Of a stretch of DNA of 32,044 bases, positions 7,166 to 15,440 are shown piece by piece (the stretch's first letter is position 1; each line of letters begins with the position of its first letter). Origin of the DNA: Bacillota bacterium (GTDB lineage: Bacteria; Bacillota; Clostridia; Acetivibrionales; DSM-1351); assembly GCA_023441625.1 (NCBI GenBank), contig JAEZOA010000127.1:1-32044 (forward strand), in the 5' to 3' direction. The notes under the pieces were generated by a model. It ran no database searches and was not told the DNA's origin. It saw only the letters and a list, made by a program, of their open reading frames with translations. Both the position numbers and the translations under genes were made by a program.

Positions 7166-7747
7166 ATGAAAAAGTTACTATTAATAGCTGTAACCATGCT
7201 GTCAGCCATAATGCTCTTTAGTGGCTGTGGAAACGGAGGGACATTTTCTGATGTGAGTCTCGATGTCCCAACAATAACAGTCACATCACCATCAATAGTA
7301 GGAGGCAAGCTATTGACTGCAGTTGCCGCTGATAAAAAGCCAAATTCTCCTCTTGGTGAAAACCAAAGCCCTGCCTTAAGTTGGGAATCGGTGGAAGATG
7401 CAAATTATTACGCTATTATTATGTTTGACGAGAGTGCAAATTGGCTGCATTTTTTTAAAACAGACATTACAACTACGTCGATTGAGCAAGGTAAATATAC
7501 AGATTCAGAAGTCTATGTTGGTCCATATCCCCCAAAATCATCCGGCTTGCACAACTATCGCATTGAGGTGTTCGCTATTAAGGAGTAGCCAAACTATCCT
7601 ATAGGTAAACTTGATTCAAGGGAAGCTTACAGTAGTATTGTAAATCACTTAAATCAAGTGGGAGGTAAATTTGATAATATCCTTGCTCGTGGATGTATAA
7701 AAGGCACTTATCAAAATGGAGATAACACAGTGGAGGATACAAAATGA
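7166..7747 (+). pseudogene. PEBP-family (YbhB/YbcL) lipoprotein interrupted by TAG
   Basis: The N-terminus MKKLLLIAVTMLSAIMLFSG then Cys21 is a lipoprotein signal peptide. The body (SPALSWESVEDANYYAIIMF and YVGPYPPKSSGLHNYRIEVF) matches the phosphatidylethanolamine-binding/YbhB family. The frame meets TAG at 7586-7588, then stays open for 52 more codons (PNYPIGKLDSREAYSSIV through GTYQNGDNTVEDTK), which is the expected family C-terminus. It ends at a TGA overlapping the hydrolase ATG as ATGA. A single CAG-to-TAG change would explain the break. The uninterrupted protein would be about 193 residues, normal for the family. The first 140 residues may still be made. An ATG 99 bases upstream is in frame but lacks a signal peptide context. 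Confidence 0.8.
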
Positions 7748-8937
7748 TCCAGTTTATTATTTTTATTGCTTTACTGCTTGCTGCCATAGTCACTGTGCTC
7801 ACTGGTTTAATACGTTGTATTTTACTTCTGATAAAAAAAAGAAAGGGAAAAGCTGTCTCTAAAACAGTATCACGACTCAAAGGTACTGGCATCGTTTTGT
7901 GTGGCTTGGTGGTAGTTATGTTCGGATTTTCATTTTTCAGCCAATTTACAGCGAAAACTCCGTCTATTCTCAATGATCAGGGCGAAGTTTTAGAGGGCAG
8001 CATTACTGAACTCACAAGTCTTGAATTAAACGGAAGAAAAGAATGGATCACCATCCGAGGACAAAATACACAGAACCCTGTCCTGCTATTTTTGGCTGGT
8101 GGCCCCGGTGGCACACAGATGGCGGCAGTTCGCCATGACCTTGCAGAGCTTGAAAAACATTTTGTGGTAGTGAATTGGGAACAGCCTGGTTCAGGAAAAT
8201 CCTATTCTGCTGCTGCTAAAAACAGCTTAACAGTAGATGATTATATTAAGGATGGGCATGCACTTACTGAATATATATGTGAGCGTTTTGGAAAAGAGAA
8301 AATTTATATCGTTGGAGAATCTTGGGGCAGTGCTCTTGGTATATTTTTAGCAGCAAAGCATCCTGAAAACTATCATGCAGTGATTGGTACAGGACAAATG
8401 GTCGACTTTCTAAAAACAGAAATTATGGACTATGATAAGGCAATGGAGATTGCAAAGGAAAGGGGCGATACTGATAAAATAGCAAAGCTTACAGCAAACG
8501 GTCGTCCTCCTTATTATGGCTCGGATGTCACATGGAAAAGTGCTGAATACTTAAATTATTTGTCAAGTTACATGGGCAAAAATCCTGAAATTCAAAACAG
8601 AGGCTACAATACGTTCCGCGATATTTTTTCTTCTGAGTATGGAATCCTTGATAAAATCAATTATTTCAGAGGCATTGTTATGACCTTTAACCATGTTTAC
8701 CCCCAGCTTTATGATGTTGACCTACGGGTAGACTATCCGAAGATTGATGTGCCTGTTTACTTTTTCCTTGGCAGACATGACATTAATGCACCAACCTCAC
8801 TGGCAGAGGATTATTATAATATTTTAGAAGCGCCACAAAAGGAAATTGTGTGGTTTGAACATTCGGGACACAATCCTTGGATTAATGAAAGTGACAAATT
8901 TGTGGAGCGGCTGCTTGCCATTATTCCTATAGTGTAA
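7744..8937 (+). CDS. Membrane-anchored alpha/beta hydrolase (prolyl-aminopeptidase-like)
   Basis: 397 residues. Two N-terminal membrane segments (about 1-31 and 46-66) place the catalytic domain outside the cell. The domain has the oxyanion LAGGPGG motif (about 117-123), nucleophile Ser193 in GESWGS, Asp347 in GRHDIN and His377 in HSGHNPW, a complete catalytic triad. The GGPG motif and fold resemble proline iminopeptidases, but many such proteins act on other amides or esters. Its ATG overlaps the end of the PEBP frame, so it was coupled to that gene, and the premature TAG upstream may lower its expression. Confidence 0.88.
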   Translation: MIQFIIFIALLLAAIVTVLTGLIRCILLLIKKRKGKAVSKTVSRLKGTGIVLCGLVVVMFGFSFFSQFTAKTPSILNDQGEVLEGSITELTSLELNGRKEWITIRGQNTQNPVLLFLAGGPGGTQMAAVRHDLAELEKHFVVVNWEQPGSGKSYSAAAKNSLTVDDYIKDGHALTEYICERFGKEKIYIVGESWGSALGIFLAAKHPENYHAVIGTGQMVDFLKTEIMDYDKAMEIAKERGDTDKIAKLTANGRPPYYGSDVTWKSAEYLNYLSSYMGKNPEIQNRGYNTFRDIFSSEYGILDKINYFRGIVMTFNHVYPQLYDVDLRVDYPKIDVPVYFFLGRHDINAPTSLAEDYYNILEAPQKEIVWFEHSGHNPWINESDKFVERLLAIIPIV

Positions 8938-9059
8938 GCTCTGTTTTGTTTAATCAAAAAAAGGCTGTACAGTACATCAGTACTCAATTGCTAACGATAA
9001 TCAGTAACCATCTGTAAAATAAGAAAGAAGCTTTATCATCAAGCTGCAATGGTCTGGAG

Positions 9060-9284
9060 TTGTTAAAAAAGGTTCTCTCTGAGAATGTAGGTATTAAAAC
9101 TCAGGCGTTAGAGATAGCCCTTGATGAACCAATCGAGAGAATTGGAATAGATTCCGTGGCATTTGTAAGGCTTATAGTGGCTGTTGAAGCTAAGTTTGGA
9201 GTTGAGTTTGAGGATCAATATCTCGATTTCAGAAATCTAACCTCCCTTTCAAAAATTCTTATCTGTATAGATGAAATGATATAA
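9060..9284 (+). CDS. Acyl carrier protein
   Basis: About 74 residues from TTG 9060. The phosphopantetheine site is GIDSVAFVRL with Ser32, followed by the usual helix (VEAKFGVEFEDQYL) and a short C-terminal helix. The ACP reading clearly begins a little earlier, since LELLKKVL is the standard first helix, but no ATG or GTG and no convincing ribosome site is present upstream within the open frame (from 9018). The start is therefore uncertain, and the gene may have lost its normal initiation site. ACPs carry acyl or peptidyl chains as thioesters. It lies on the strand opposite the condensation/thioesterase genes and is a candidate carrier for them. Confidence 0.75.
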   Translation: MLKKVLSENVGIKTQALEIALDEPIERIGIDSVAFVRLIVAVEAKFGVEFEDQYLDFRNLTSLSKILICIDEMI

Positions 9285-9318
9285 TGATAATGTAAATAAT
9301 TTAAAAGGAGAGAGTTCA

Positions 9319-9771
9319 ATGGACTGTAAAATAGTTAAAACCAATAGTAAGAACGATGATTTTATCAACCTGATTAAACTGCTAGATGACGATCTGGCAA
9401 GGAGGTATGGGGAATTACAAAAGCAATATGATAAGCATAACAAGGTTGATTACATAAATGATGTTGTGGTTGTTTATAAATGTGAAGTTCCTTTAGCCTG
9501 TGGAGCATTCAAAGAACACGATAAATATTCTGTGGAATTAAAACGGATATTTGTTACGATGGAAAACAGAGGACAAGGCTTGGCAAAGTTTATTCTTGAT
9601 GAATTAGAAGGTTTAGCAAGAAGTAAAGGATATAAATATGCTATACTTGAAACTGGAATAAAACAATATGAGGCAATAAGCCTATACAAAAATAGAGGAT
9701 ATGATGTAATTGAAAACTATGGGCCTTATATTGGAAATACAAATAGTGTATGTATGAGAAAAGTTCTATAG
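9319..9771 (+). CDS. GNAT-family N-acetyltransferase
   Basis: 150 residues with the GNAT acetyl-CoA motif A: ELKRIFVTMENRGQGLAKFI, containing the R/Q-x-x-G-x-G/A-like loop (RGQGLA), then LEGLARSKGYKYAILETG and the motif B tail (YEAISLYKNRGYDVIENYGPY). These enzymes transfer an acetyl group from acetyl-CoA to an amine; the substrate cannot be told. AAGGAGAGAG precedes the ATG. It follows the ACP gene by 34 bases and probably shares its transcript. It converges on the condensation-gene cluster across a hairpin. Confidence 0.88.
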   Translation: MDCKIVKTNSKNDDFINLIKLLDDDLARRYGELQKQYDKHNKVDYINDVVVVYKCEVPLACGAFKEHDKYSVELKRIFVTMENRGQGLAKFILDELEGLARSKGYKYAILETGIKQYEAISLYKNRGYDVIENYGPYIGNTNSVCMRKVL

Positions 9772-9777
9772 GAGAAA

Positions 9778-9828
9778 GTGGGGCTGTCGCAATAGTTGTT
9801 GAAAAATTTCTTAGTGCGACAGCCCCAC
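9778..9828. terminator. Long hairpin between convergent genes
   Basis: Perfect 14-bp stem: GTGGGGCTGTCGCA (9778-9791) pairs with TGCGACAGCCCCAC (9815-9828) around a 23-base loop. It sits between convergent genes, so a bidirectional terminator is the simplest reading, but no T run follows on either strand. It might instead be a dispersed repeat or an mRNA 3'-end stabiliser. Confidence 0.6.
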
Positions 9829-9884
9829 AGTATATGCCTGTATATTTTTAGGCATAGTGAAAAAATATAAACAAAGTCAACGTA

Positions 9885-11318
9885 TCAGCTTTCACAGCCT
9901 ATAATAAGCTCATCTTTAACTTTATTCAGGAGTCTTTCTATATTCTCGCTGCTAACAGTACTATTATAATATCCAACAGCTAGTGTTAAAATAGAGTTAT
10001 AGCTATTTGCCATCATTAAAAGTCCAGGAGCTCGAATAACTGGAGGTAAAATATAAGCATCAATAACAGTGCTATTGCCAAACTTTATTAGTGATTTTGA
10101 CATATAACCTATATTGGATAAAGTCGGAACACACCTATCACCGCAGTACAAGGGACAAAAAGCTTGTGTATTCTTAGCCTCCAATGATGCTTGATAATAT
10201 GCAAGTGTTTCCTGAAAACTTATCTTTTCAATACGTTCAAGGCCAAGAGCACTTTGTAACCCAGGATACCCATCCTTTATTTCCTTCATCATATCTGAAA
10301 CCCTTCGCAAGGTTTCACTAAAGGGTTCATTTACTGACATGATAAGGCTTGTGCTAACCGAGCCTGAAAAATTTCTTATAGCTTGGGTTCTATGATCTGG
10401 AAGATAACGTCTTAAATCTATTGTAATTGGAATTTCCATCGGCAGACCATATACTGGCTCTCTCATTTCGAGCATAGCCCTATAATAAGCAGTAAGTATA
10501 AAATCATTTACTGTAAATCCTTTGGTTTTAACATGCGTAATCATTGTATCTAGAAAGCCATAAGGGAGTCTGCAAACAGACATACAGGCAGTATTAGAAC
10601 TACTTTGCTCCCATGGGAAGGACCACATAGGTAATAAAATATCTGATCCAGGTATGAATATAGAATCTGGATTTGTTATGCCTAATTCTTCGAATAATCT
10701 ATCCTGATCCTTTCTCCCTCCTATTCTAGGAATGGGTAAATACGTACCATTCTCTTGATCAATACTGGTATATATCTCTGCCAAGAGATTTACAAATTCC
10801 TGTGCTCCTGCTCCATCGCAGCAGGAGTGATTTATTTTGAAGACTAAAACATCATATTGCTCTGAACGTATCAGTGTCACCTTCACCATTGGGCCATTAT
10901 CTATGTCTATAGGGGTTTGTATAAGCTTCTTAATTGTCTGATCGATATCATCAGTTTCTTCTAATGTGCAGAAGTTGATTATACCGGGATTTTCCAATGG
11001 CTCCCAGTATGGTGGTTCTGCCTCAACGAACCGACATTTGAAAACAGGCTCAGCCTCAACTGATAAACTTATCGCCCGCTTTAATTTATCGAAGTCCAAT
11101 CTTCCATCAAGCTTCATTAAAGCTTGAATCTGGAGATTTGACGTAGTGTAGCGTGCAACATAATTATAGATATCATGCCCATTAGCCGGGAAGCAACCAT
11201 TTTTAATTGTCGTATTTTGTTTATACGTATTCATAAAATTTTCAAACATTTTATTATAATTTTTATAGTAGCTGGTCACGTTTTGAATCATTTTATTATA
11301 AAGTTCCAGATTTATCAT
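9885..11318 (-). CDS. Condensation-domain/acyltransferase-like protein (active-site His present)
   Basis: 477 residues of the CoA-dependent acyltransferase superfamily that includes NRPS condensation domains and alcohol acetyltransferases. The active-site motif HSCCDGAG gives His164, Asp168 and Gly169 (HxxxDG). Other family features are MKLDGRLDFDKLKRAI (about 68-83), TVNDFILTAYYRAML near the domain junction and a late NSILTLAVGYYNS strand. It is stand-alone, with no adenylation or carrier domain. Such enzymes join an acyl or peptidyl thioester to an amine or alcohol. GGAGTG precedes the start. The gene overlaps the thioesterase by 23 bases and is a paralogue of the protein at 11769. The product is unknown. 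Confidence 0.85.
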   Translation of the reverse strand: MINLELYNKMIQNVTSYYKNYNKMFENFMNTYKQNTTIKNGCFPANGHDIYNYVARYTTSNLQIQALMKLDGRLDFDKLKRAISLSVEAEPVFKCRFVEAEPPYWEPLENPGIINFCTLEETDDIDQTIKKLIQTPIDIDNGPMVKVTLIRSEQYDVLVFKINHSCCDGAGAQEFVNLLAEIYTSIDQENGTYLPIPRIGGRKDQDRLFEELGITNPDSIFIPGSDILLPMWSFPWEQSSSNTACMSVCRLPYGFLDTMITHVKTKGFTVNDFILTAYYRAMLEMREPVYGLPMEIPITIDLRRYLPDHRTQAIRNFSGSVSTSLIMSVNEPFSETLRRVSDMMKEIKDGYPGLQSALGLERIEKISFQETLAYYQASLEAKNTQAFCPLYCGDRCVPTLSNIGYMSKSLIKFGNSTVIDAYILPPVIRAPGLLMMANSYNSILTLAVGYYNSTVSSENIERLLNKVKDELIIGCES

Positions 11319-11772
11319 AACTTTTCACTCCAAACAAATTAGAATTTCTAATATCAGTACTTTCGGAAGATGTCCTCAGTTGCTTATATATGTGAGGTGC
11401 TGCTATTGCAATATTGAGTGGTTTAATAGCTCTATCTGTCCATGCATGAATAGTATTACCGAGTACTAAAAGCTTTCCACTTTTCTTATTTAAAACTTTA
11501 TAGTTAAATTTTACTTTTACGCAGGAGATAAAGCTTATAGATGTAATGACTAAAATTTCATCACCAAATTTTGCAGGACTTTTATATTTACATTCAATTT
11601 GAGAAAGAGGAAGATAGAAGCCCTGATTATTAATAAAAGAATGAGGAATACCTACTTTTTGCAAATAATCTATTCTTCCAACTTCAAACCATTTTGGGTA
11701 ATAAGTATGATGTACTATTCCCATTTGGTCTATTTCAGAGTATTTAACAAAAAAAGAAGTTCTGGTTATCAT
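11296..11772 (-). CDS. Hotdog-fold acyl-CoA/ACP thioesterase (YbgC/4HBT type)
   Basis: 158 residues, a typical single hotdog domain. The active-site helix region YSEIDQMGIVHHTYYPKWFE carries Asp15 at the usual catalytic position of 4-hydroxybenzoyl-CoA thioesterases, and the following RIDYLQKVG matches the family. The later strands VKFNYKVLNKKSGKLLVLG complete the fold. It hydrolyses acyl thioesters on CoA or ACP. Its ATG overlaps the upstream condensation gene's stop as ATGA, and its own 3' end overlaps the downstream one by 23 bases, so all three are translationally coupled. It may release or proofread the acyl chain handled by the two flanking enzymes. Confidence 0.88.
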   Translation of the reverse strand: MITRTSFFVKYSEIDQMGIVHHTYYPKWFEVGRIDYLQKVGIPHSFINNQGFYLPLSQIECKYKSPAKFGDEILVITSISFISCVKVKFNYKVLNKKSGKLLVLGNTIHAWTDRAIKPLNIAIAAPHIYKQLRTSSESTDIRNSNLFGVKSYDKSGTL

Positions 11773-13319
11773 TTTTTACATTCGCATCCCCTCATTAGTT
11801 CGTTTTTTATTATATTAAGAAAACTTTTCATATCCCTTTGACGCATAGAGTCTATACAATAGCCGATTGACATTGTTAATGTACCATTGTAGGAGCTTGC
11901 AAACAGCAATAATCCTGGTGACCGTACAACAGGAGGCAGGAGGTTTGCATCTGTAACAATTAGCTTTCCGAAGTTTATTAGGGAAGGTGAGATATATCCT
12001 AAATTAGATAGTCCCGGGAAACATACATTGTCAATACGGGTGGAAGATTTCACTGAAAAATTAGAGTTCTGTGGCATATGCTCAAAATAATCGTGGAAAT
12101 GTGTAAAATATATGTTTTCACCATTTTCATTGCTAATAGCATTATTAAATTCAGCATTTCTATTTTTAAATTTTTTTGTAGTACTCATAACTCTTGTTAA
12201 AGTGCCTTCAAAGGATTCATTCTTAGTCCTCGCTATTGTACTTACACTTCCTCCGGATAAGTTTCTTATTGCCTGTGTCTTATAATTGGGAAGATATCGA
12301 CGTAAATTAACAGCTGAAGATATATCCATAGAAGCACCATATGGAGGTTTTGATATTTTAAAAAGGGCTCTATAATATGCTGTAAGAATTAGATCATTTA
12401 CTGTAGCTCCTTTCGACTTCCCATATTGGTATATTAATTCTAAAGTTGGCTGTGAAAAGCTACAGAATTCAAAGCATACAGAGGAAGATGCACCTCCTTC
12501 TCTTTGTTTCCAAGGAAATGCCCACATAGTATTTGATTTGTCTTGCAGTGAATTCACTATTAAACTGTTACTAATTACATCTAATTCATTAGTTAACCAA
12601 TATTGATCGTTGCTCTCATGCTTTCGGGGTTCTGGTTCAAAGGTAATACCTTGCTCAAGGCAAGAGTATATATAGGATAGTAGCTGTATATACTCTTTTG
12701 TACCTACTCCGTCATAGCATGTATTACTGATTTTAACAGCTAATATGTCATATTTCTCAGCTCGTATTATTTTAACCTTTATCATTGGATCATTTGACAT
12801 GTCCAAGTGACTCTGCAAGAAATTAAAAATAGCAGAATCAGAATTATTGGTCACTTCTAGTGAGCAAAAAGAGATTTTATCAAGGTTTTCTAAACGTTTC
12901 CAATATGGCCGAACACCTTCAACAAAACGACTTCCTAATACAGGTTCTGCATCAAAAGACAGTCGTACTGCTCTTTTCAATCTGTAAAAGTCCAATCTTC
13001 CATCAAGCTTCATTATGGCATGAAACTGAGGATTTAACATGCTTTGACGTGTAGAATAGTTGTAAATATCATGCTTGCTAGCCGGAATAATGTTTTTGCT
13101 AGCCTGATTATTTATACAAGGAACTCCATCTTTTTCAGCGAATTTTTTATCTAATGACTTATTATATTCTTTCCAATAATTCATCATATCTTGAGATACA
13201 GCTTCATAATATTTATTAAAAATCTCAGTATTATATTTACATAACATCGCATCATGAATACTAATTTCTTTATACATTTCCAACATATTTTCATAAAAGC
13301 GTTTAAGTTCTGTGTCCAT
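11769..13319 (-). CDS. Condensation-like protein with His-to-Asn active-site change
   Basis: 516 residues, clearly paralogous to the protein at 9885 (shared HDIYNYSTRQ region, MKLDGRLDFYRLKRAV, DLILTAYYRALFKI, NLRRYLPNYKTQAIRNLSG). At the active site it reads NTCYDGVG: Asn199 replaces the catalytic His, while Asp203 and Gly204 are kept. The codon is AAT, one base from CAT. Loss of this His normally abolishes condensation activity, so this copy may be structural, a substrate-binding partner or inactive. The start at 13319 has GAGGAG upstream, better than the ATG 21 bases earlier. It is first in the minus-strand trio and has a longer N-terminus than its paralogue. Confidence 0.83.
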   Translation of the reverse strand: MDTELKRFYENMLEMYKEISIHDAMLCKYNTEIFNKYYEAVSQDMMNYWKEYNKSLDKKFAEKDGVPCINNQASKNIIPASKHDIYNYSTRQSMLNPQFHAIMKLDGRLDFYRLKRAVRLSFDAEPVLGSRFVEGVRPYWKRLENLDKISFCSLEVTNNSDSAIFNFLQSHLDMSNDPMIKVKIIRAEKYDILAVKISNTCYDGVGTKEYIQLLSYIYSCLEQGITFEPEPRKHESNDQYWLTNELDVISNSLIVNSLQDKSNTMWAFPWKQREGGASSSVCFEFCSFSQPTLELIYQYGKSKGATVNDLILTAYYRALFKISKPPYGASMDISSAVNLRRYLPNYKTQAIRNLSGGSVSTIARTKNESFEGTLTRVMSTTKKFKNRNAEFNNAISNENGENIYFTHFHDYFEHMPQNSNFSVKSSTRIDNVCFPGLSNLGYISPSLINFGKLIVTDANLLPPVVRSPGLLLFASSYNGTLTMSIGYCIDSMRQRDMKSFLNIIKNELMRGCECKK

Positions 13320-13383
13320 TTGTTTGCTCCTCATATACAATTCTTTACCATTATTTATGTTTATAAGTAGACATAAGATTAAC

Positions 13384-13483
13384 AGAGCCCCAGGTATCAG
13401 ATGGGGACTCTCTGATACTTAGAAGACTTTATCTATAGTCGAAGCCTTAATAGCTACCACTTAAAAATGGGAGTAATAGCGGC
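13384..13483 (+). ncRNA. Candidate structured RNA with an H-type pseudoknot
   Basis: GAGCCCC (13385-13391) can pair with GGGGACTC (13403-13410, one bulge), while GTATCAGA (13394-13401) pairs perfectly with TCTGATAC (13411-13418). The arm order is that of an H-type pseudoknot. Downstream come a small GACT/AGTC hairpin (13425-13440) and a GCC/GGC-closed stem containing GCTA/TAGC (13444-13483). It fills most of the 338-base gap between divergent genes. The strand is a guess (leader of the plus-strand genes). No known family could be assigned by eye. Confidence 0.4.
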
Positions 13484-13543
13484 GATAAACACTAGATAAT
13501 AGCAGTATATGAACGCAATACATAAATGTTACAGAGAGGTATT

Positions 13544-13627
13544 ATGTTAATGAGTAATAAAAAATTATTAGATACTTATAGTTCAAATATAGCATTTTAT
13601 GATTTTGTTACATATTATAAAGCATAA
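13544..13627 (+). CDS. Small ORF, 27 residues
   Basis: Reads MLMSNKKLLDTYSSNIAFYD and then seven more residues. AGAGAGGT lies 4 bases before the ATG, and the stop is 30 bases before the next gene's ATG. The position and ribosome site favour translation, perhaps as a leader peptide of the 13658 gene. At this length a chance ORF cannot be excluded, and no family is recognised. Confidence 0.35.
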   Translation: MLMSNKKLLDTYSSNIAFYDFVTYYKA

Positions 13628-13657
13628 GTATTAATATTTAATTAAGGAAGTATTTAT

Positions 13658-14419
13658 ATGTCTATATATTTAAAAAAAATTGGGATGTTAGATAAAATAA
13701 GGGTTAATGAAGGTATTGATAAAATGAAAGCAAAATTCTCAGATTTAGTTGTTAATAATTTGCAAATAGCAGCTAAATTAATCAATGATAAAAATGTGCG
13801 TTTTGGAACTTTGTTTTTACTTCAACCTGAAATTAAAAGAACTAATTTTTCTAATAGTTTAAGTCTACGAAATAAGAATTCATTAGATATTGCAAATGGT
13901 ATATTACTAAAAGAAATTTCAAATTCTCAGCGCTTTTTATTCAGAAATAAGAAAGATGACTACCCAACACTAAAGTGGATTCTGGAGACAGGTTACATGG
14001 ATGATGGATTAAATGAGCAATTTGATGAGGTCTTAGATGCTGCAGCAATACTACTGGCAAAGGTATATAAAGACAGAAGCTCTTTAAATCTAATAGAAGA
14101 GATGATTTTCAATCGCTATAGGAGAGGAGCCTTTATATATGACTTGGTTTGGATATACTTTGAGGTTTCAGATTTTCAAAGTTTAATTAAAATAGCACAA
14201 CGTTTACGTTCTTTAAACCCAAAGGATGTTGAACTGGCGAGTAAGTTACTAAACTTTATACCTTGCATAGATATACACAGAAAGGAAACTCCAAAAAATA
14301 AATTTAAGTGTGCAATGCAATGGATTAAAGTAAACAAGGACTTCCTTTATTATACAGGAGAAACCTGCCTCCAAAGCAGTAATCCACATCGGTATGCTTT
14401 ATCAGAAAAGCAAATTTAA
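13658..14419 (+). CDS. Unknown protein upstream of tgl
   Basis: 253 residues, predicted mostly helical and soluble, with no signal peptide or membrane segment. A segment around 178-195 (IAQRLRSLNPKDVELASKLL) looks like a TPR-type helix pair. The C-terminal end is rich in aromatic residues and Gln (FLYYTGETCLQSSNPHRYAL). I do not recognise the family. GGAAG precedes the ATG. It is followed 68 bases later by the transglutaminase gene on the same strand. A spore-coat role, possibly as a cross-linking substrate or assembly partner of Tgl, is an inference from position only. Confidence 0.6.
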   Translation: MSIYLKKIGMLDKIRVNEGIDKMKAKFSDLVVNNLQIAAKLINDKNVRFGTLFLLQPEIKRTNFSNSLSLRNKNSLDIANGILLKEISNSQRFLFRNKKDDYPTLKWILETGYMDDGLNEQFDEVLDAAAILLAKVYKDRSSLNLIEEMIFNRYRRGAFIYDLVWIYFEVSDFQSLIKIAQRLRSLNPKDVELASKLLNFIPCIDIHRKETPKNKFKCAMQWIKVNKDFLYYTGETCLQSSNPHRYALSEKQI

Positions 14420-14487
14420 TTAGTAAATTGATCTAAATTCAATTATTTAAGAACAGATATCGCTAAGGGGATAATGGAGGAATCACA

Positions 14488-15249
14488 ATGATAAGAATAG
14501 CAGGCAATTTGATAGATTCCAATACTATTATTAATAAATATACGCAAAATAGTATTGAAGCTGATATAGTAAGAATTTTAGCAGAAAGCAGGGAGGTGTA
14601 TAATTATGATTCTCTTAAGCAACTAGAATTTGAAGTAAAACTTCGAAAAAGTATAATAAATGCATCAAAGGACCTTTACAGAAGCAAATTTTCATTTAGG
14701 GTTTTCCGTAAATCCAAATGCAATGAGAAATTCTGGACTAGAACAAATGAGGGTGGATTTGCTTTGAATAGTGGAATTAAACCATCAGAAGCAATAAGGG
14801 ATATTTATATTAACAGTTCAAAATATGGAACTGAGTGTTCTACAGCGATGGTTATTGTTTATTATAAAGCTTTAGTAGATATATTACCAGAAAATCTCTT
14901 TAATAAATTATTTCCTGATATATATCTTATGAACTGGCAGCATCTTGATAGTGACCTTGGTATTAGGGAGTATTGGAATGCGGCGGATTATATACCTGGT
15001 GATTGTAGGTACTTTAAAAATCCAGAAGTAGACCCACTAAGCCCAGAATGGCAGGGTGAAAATGTTTTTGATATCGGAAATAAGCTTTATTATGGACATG
15101 GAATTGGTATTGCAAGTGCTGAAAAAATTATTGAATTATTGAATAAGAAAAGAATTGCAGGGGCAAAAATATCCGCGTATTTAATAGAATCAGCCAAACG
15201 TCCAAATTTTAAATATCTAAGTAATATTTATCATAGCTTTGTAGCATAA
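14488..15249 (+). CDS. tgl: Protein-glutamine gamma-glutamyltransferase (spore coat transglutaminase)
   Basis: 253 residues, close in length to Bacillus subtilis Tgl (245). Strong matches along the whole chain include YNYDSLKQLEFEVKLRKSII, the catalytic region SKYGTECSTAMVIVYYKALV with Cys117 (B. subtilis Cys116) preceded by Glu116, then FKNPEVDP and WQGENVF, and GHGIGIASAEKII near the end. Tgl forms epsilon-(gamma-glutamyl)lysine cross-links between coat proteins, such as GerQ, during spore maturation. GGAGG lies 8 bases before the ATG. Expression in the mother cell late in sporulation is expected from the family, but no sigma-E or sigma-K box was clear by eye. Confidence 0.93.
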   Translation: MIRIAGNLIDSNTIINKYTQNSIEADIVRILAESREVYNYDSLKQLEFEVKLRKSIINASKDLYRSKFSFRVFRKSKCNEKFWTRTNEGGFALNSGIKPSEAIRDIYINSSKYGTECSTAMVIVYYKALVDILPENLFNKLFPDIYLMNWQHLDSDLGIREYWNAADYIPGDCRYFKNPEVDPLSPEWQGENVFDIGNKLYYGHGIGIASAEKIIELLNKKRIAGAKISAYLIESAKRPNFKYLSNIYHSFVA

Positions 15250-15440
15250 ATGGAAAATCAAAAGGTTGGGGGAGATACAGTTAATTATACCTTTATTCAA
15301 TTAAATAAACGTGATATTATATTATGTGGTAGTTAAATTTAGTAAATATGCTGCTATCATAAAAATAGAAGAAATTTGGAAATAAAAGTATACTATATAC
15401 TCATCAGAAAAGAAAGACTTTAAACACAAGGAGGATGAAT

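Noticed and set aside
7586..7588. TAG read as pyrrolysine or programmed read-through
   Set aside because: No read-through element was seen and no pylTS genes are in the window. A nonsense change or sequencing error is simpler.
15250..15336. 28-residue ORF directly after tgl
   Set aside because: It starts one base after the tgl stop but has no ribosome site and no recognisable composition. Probably chance.
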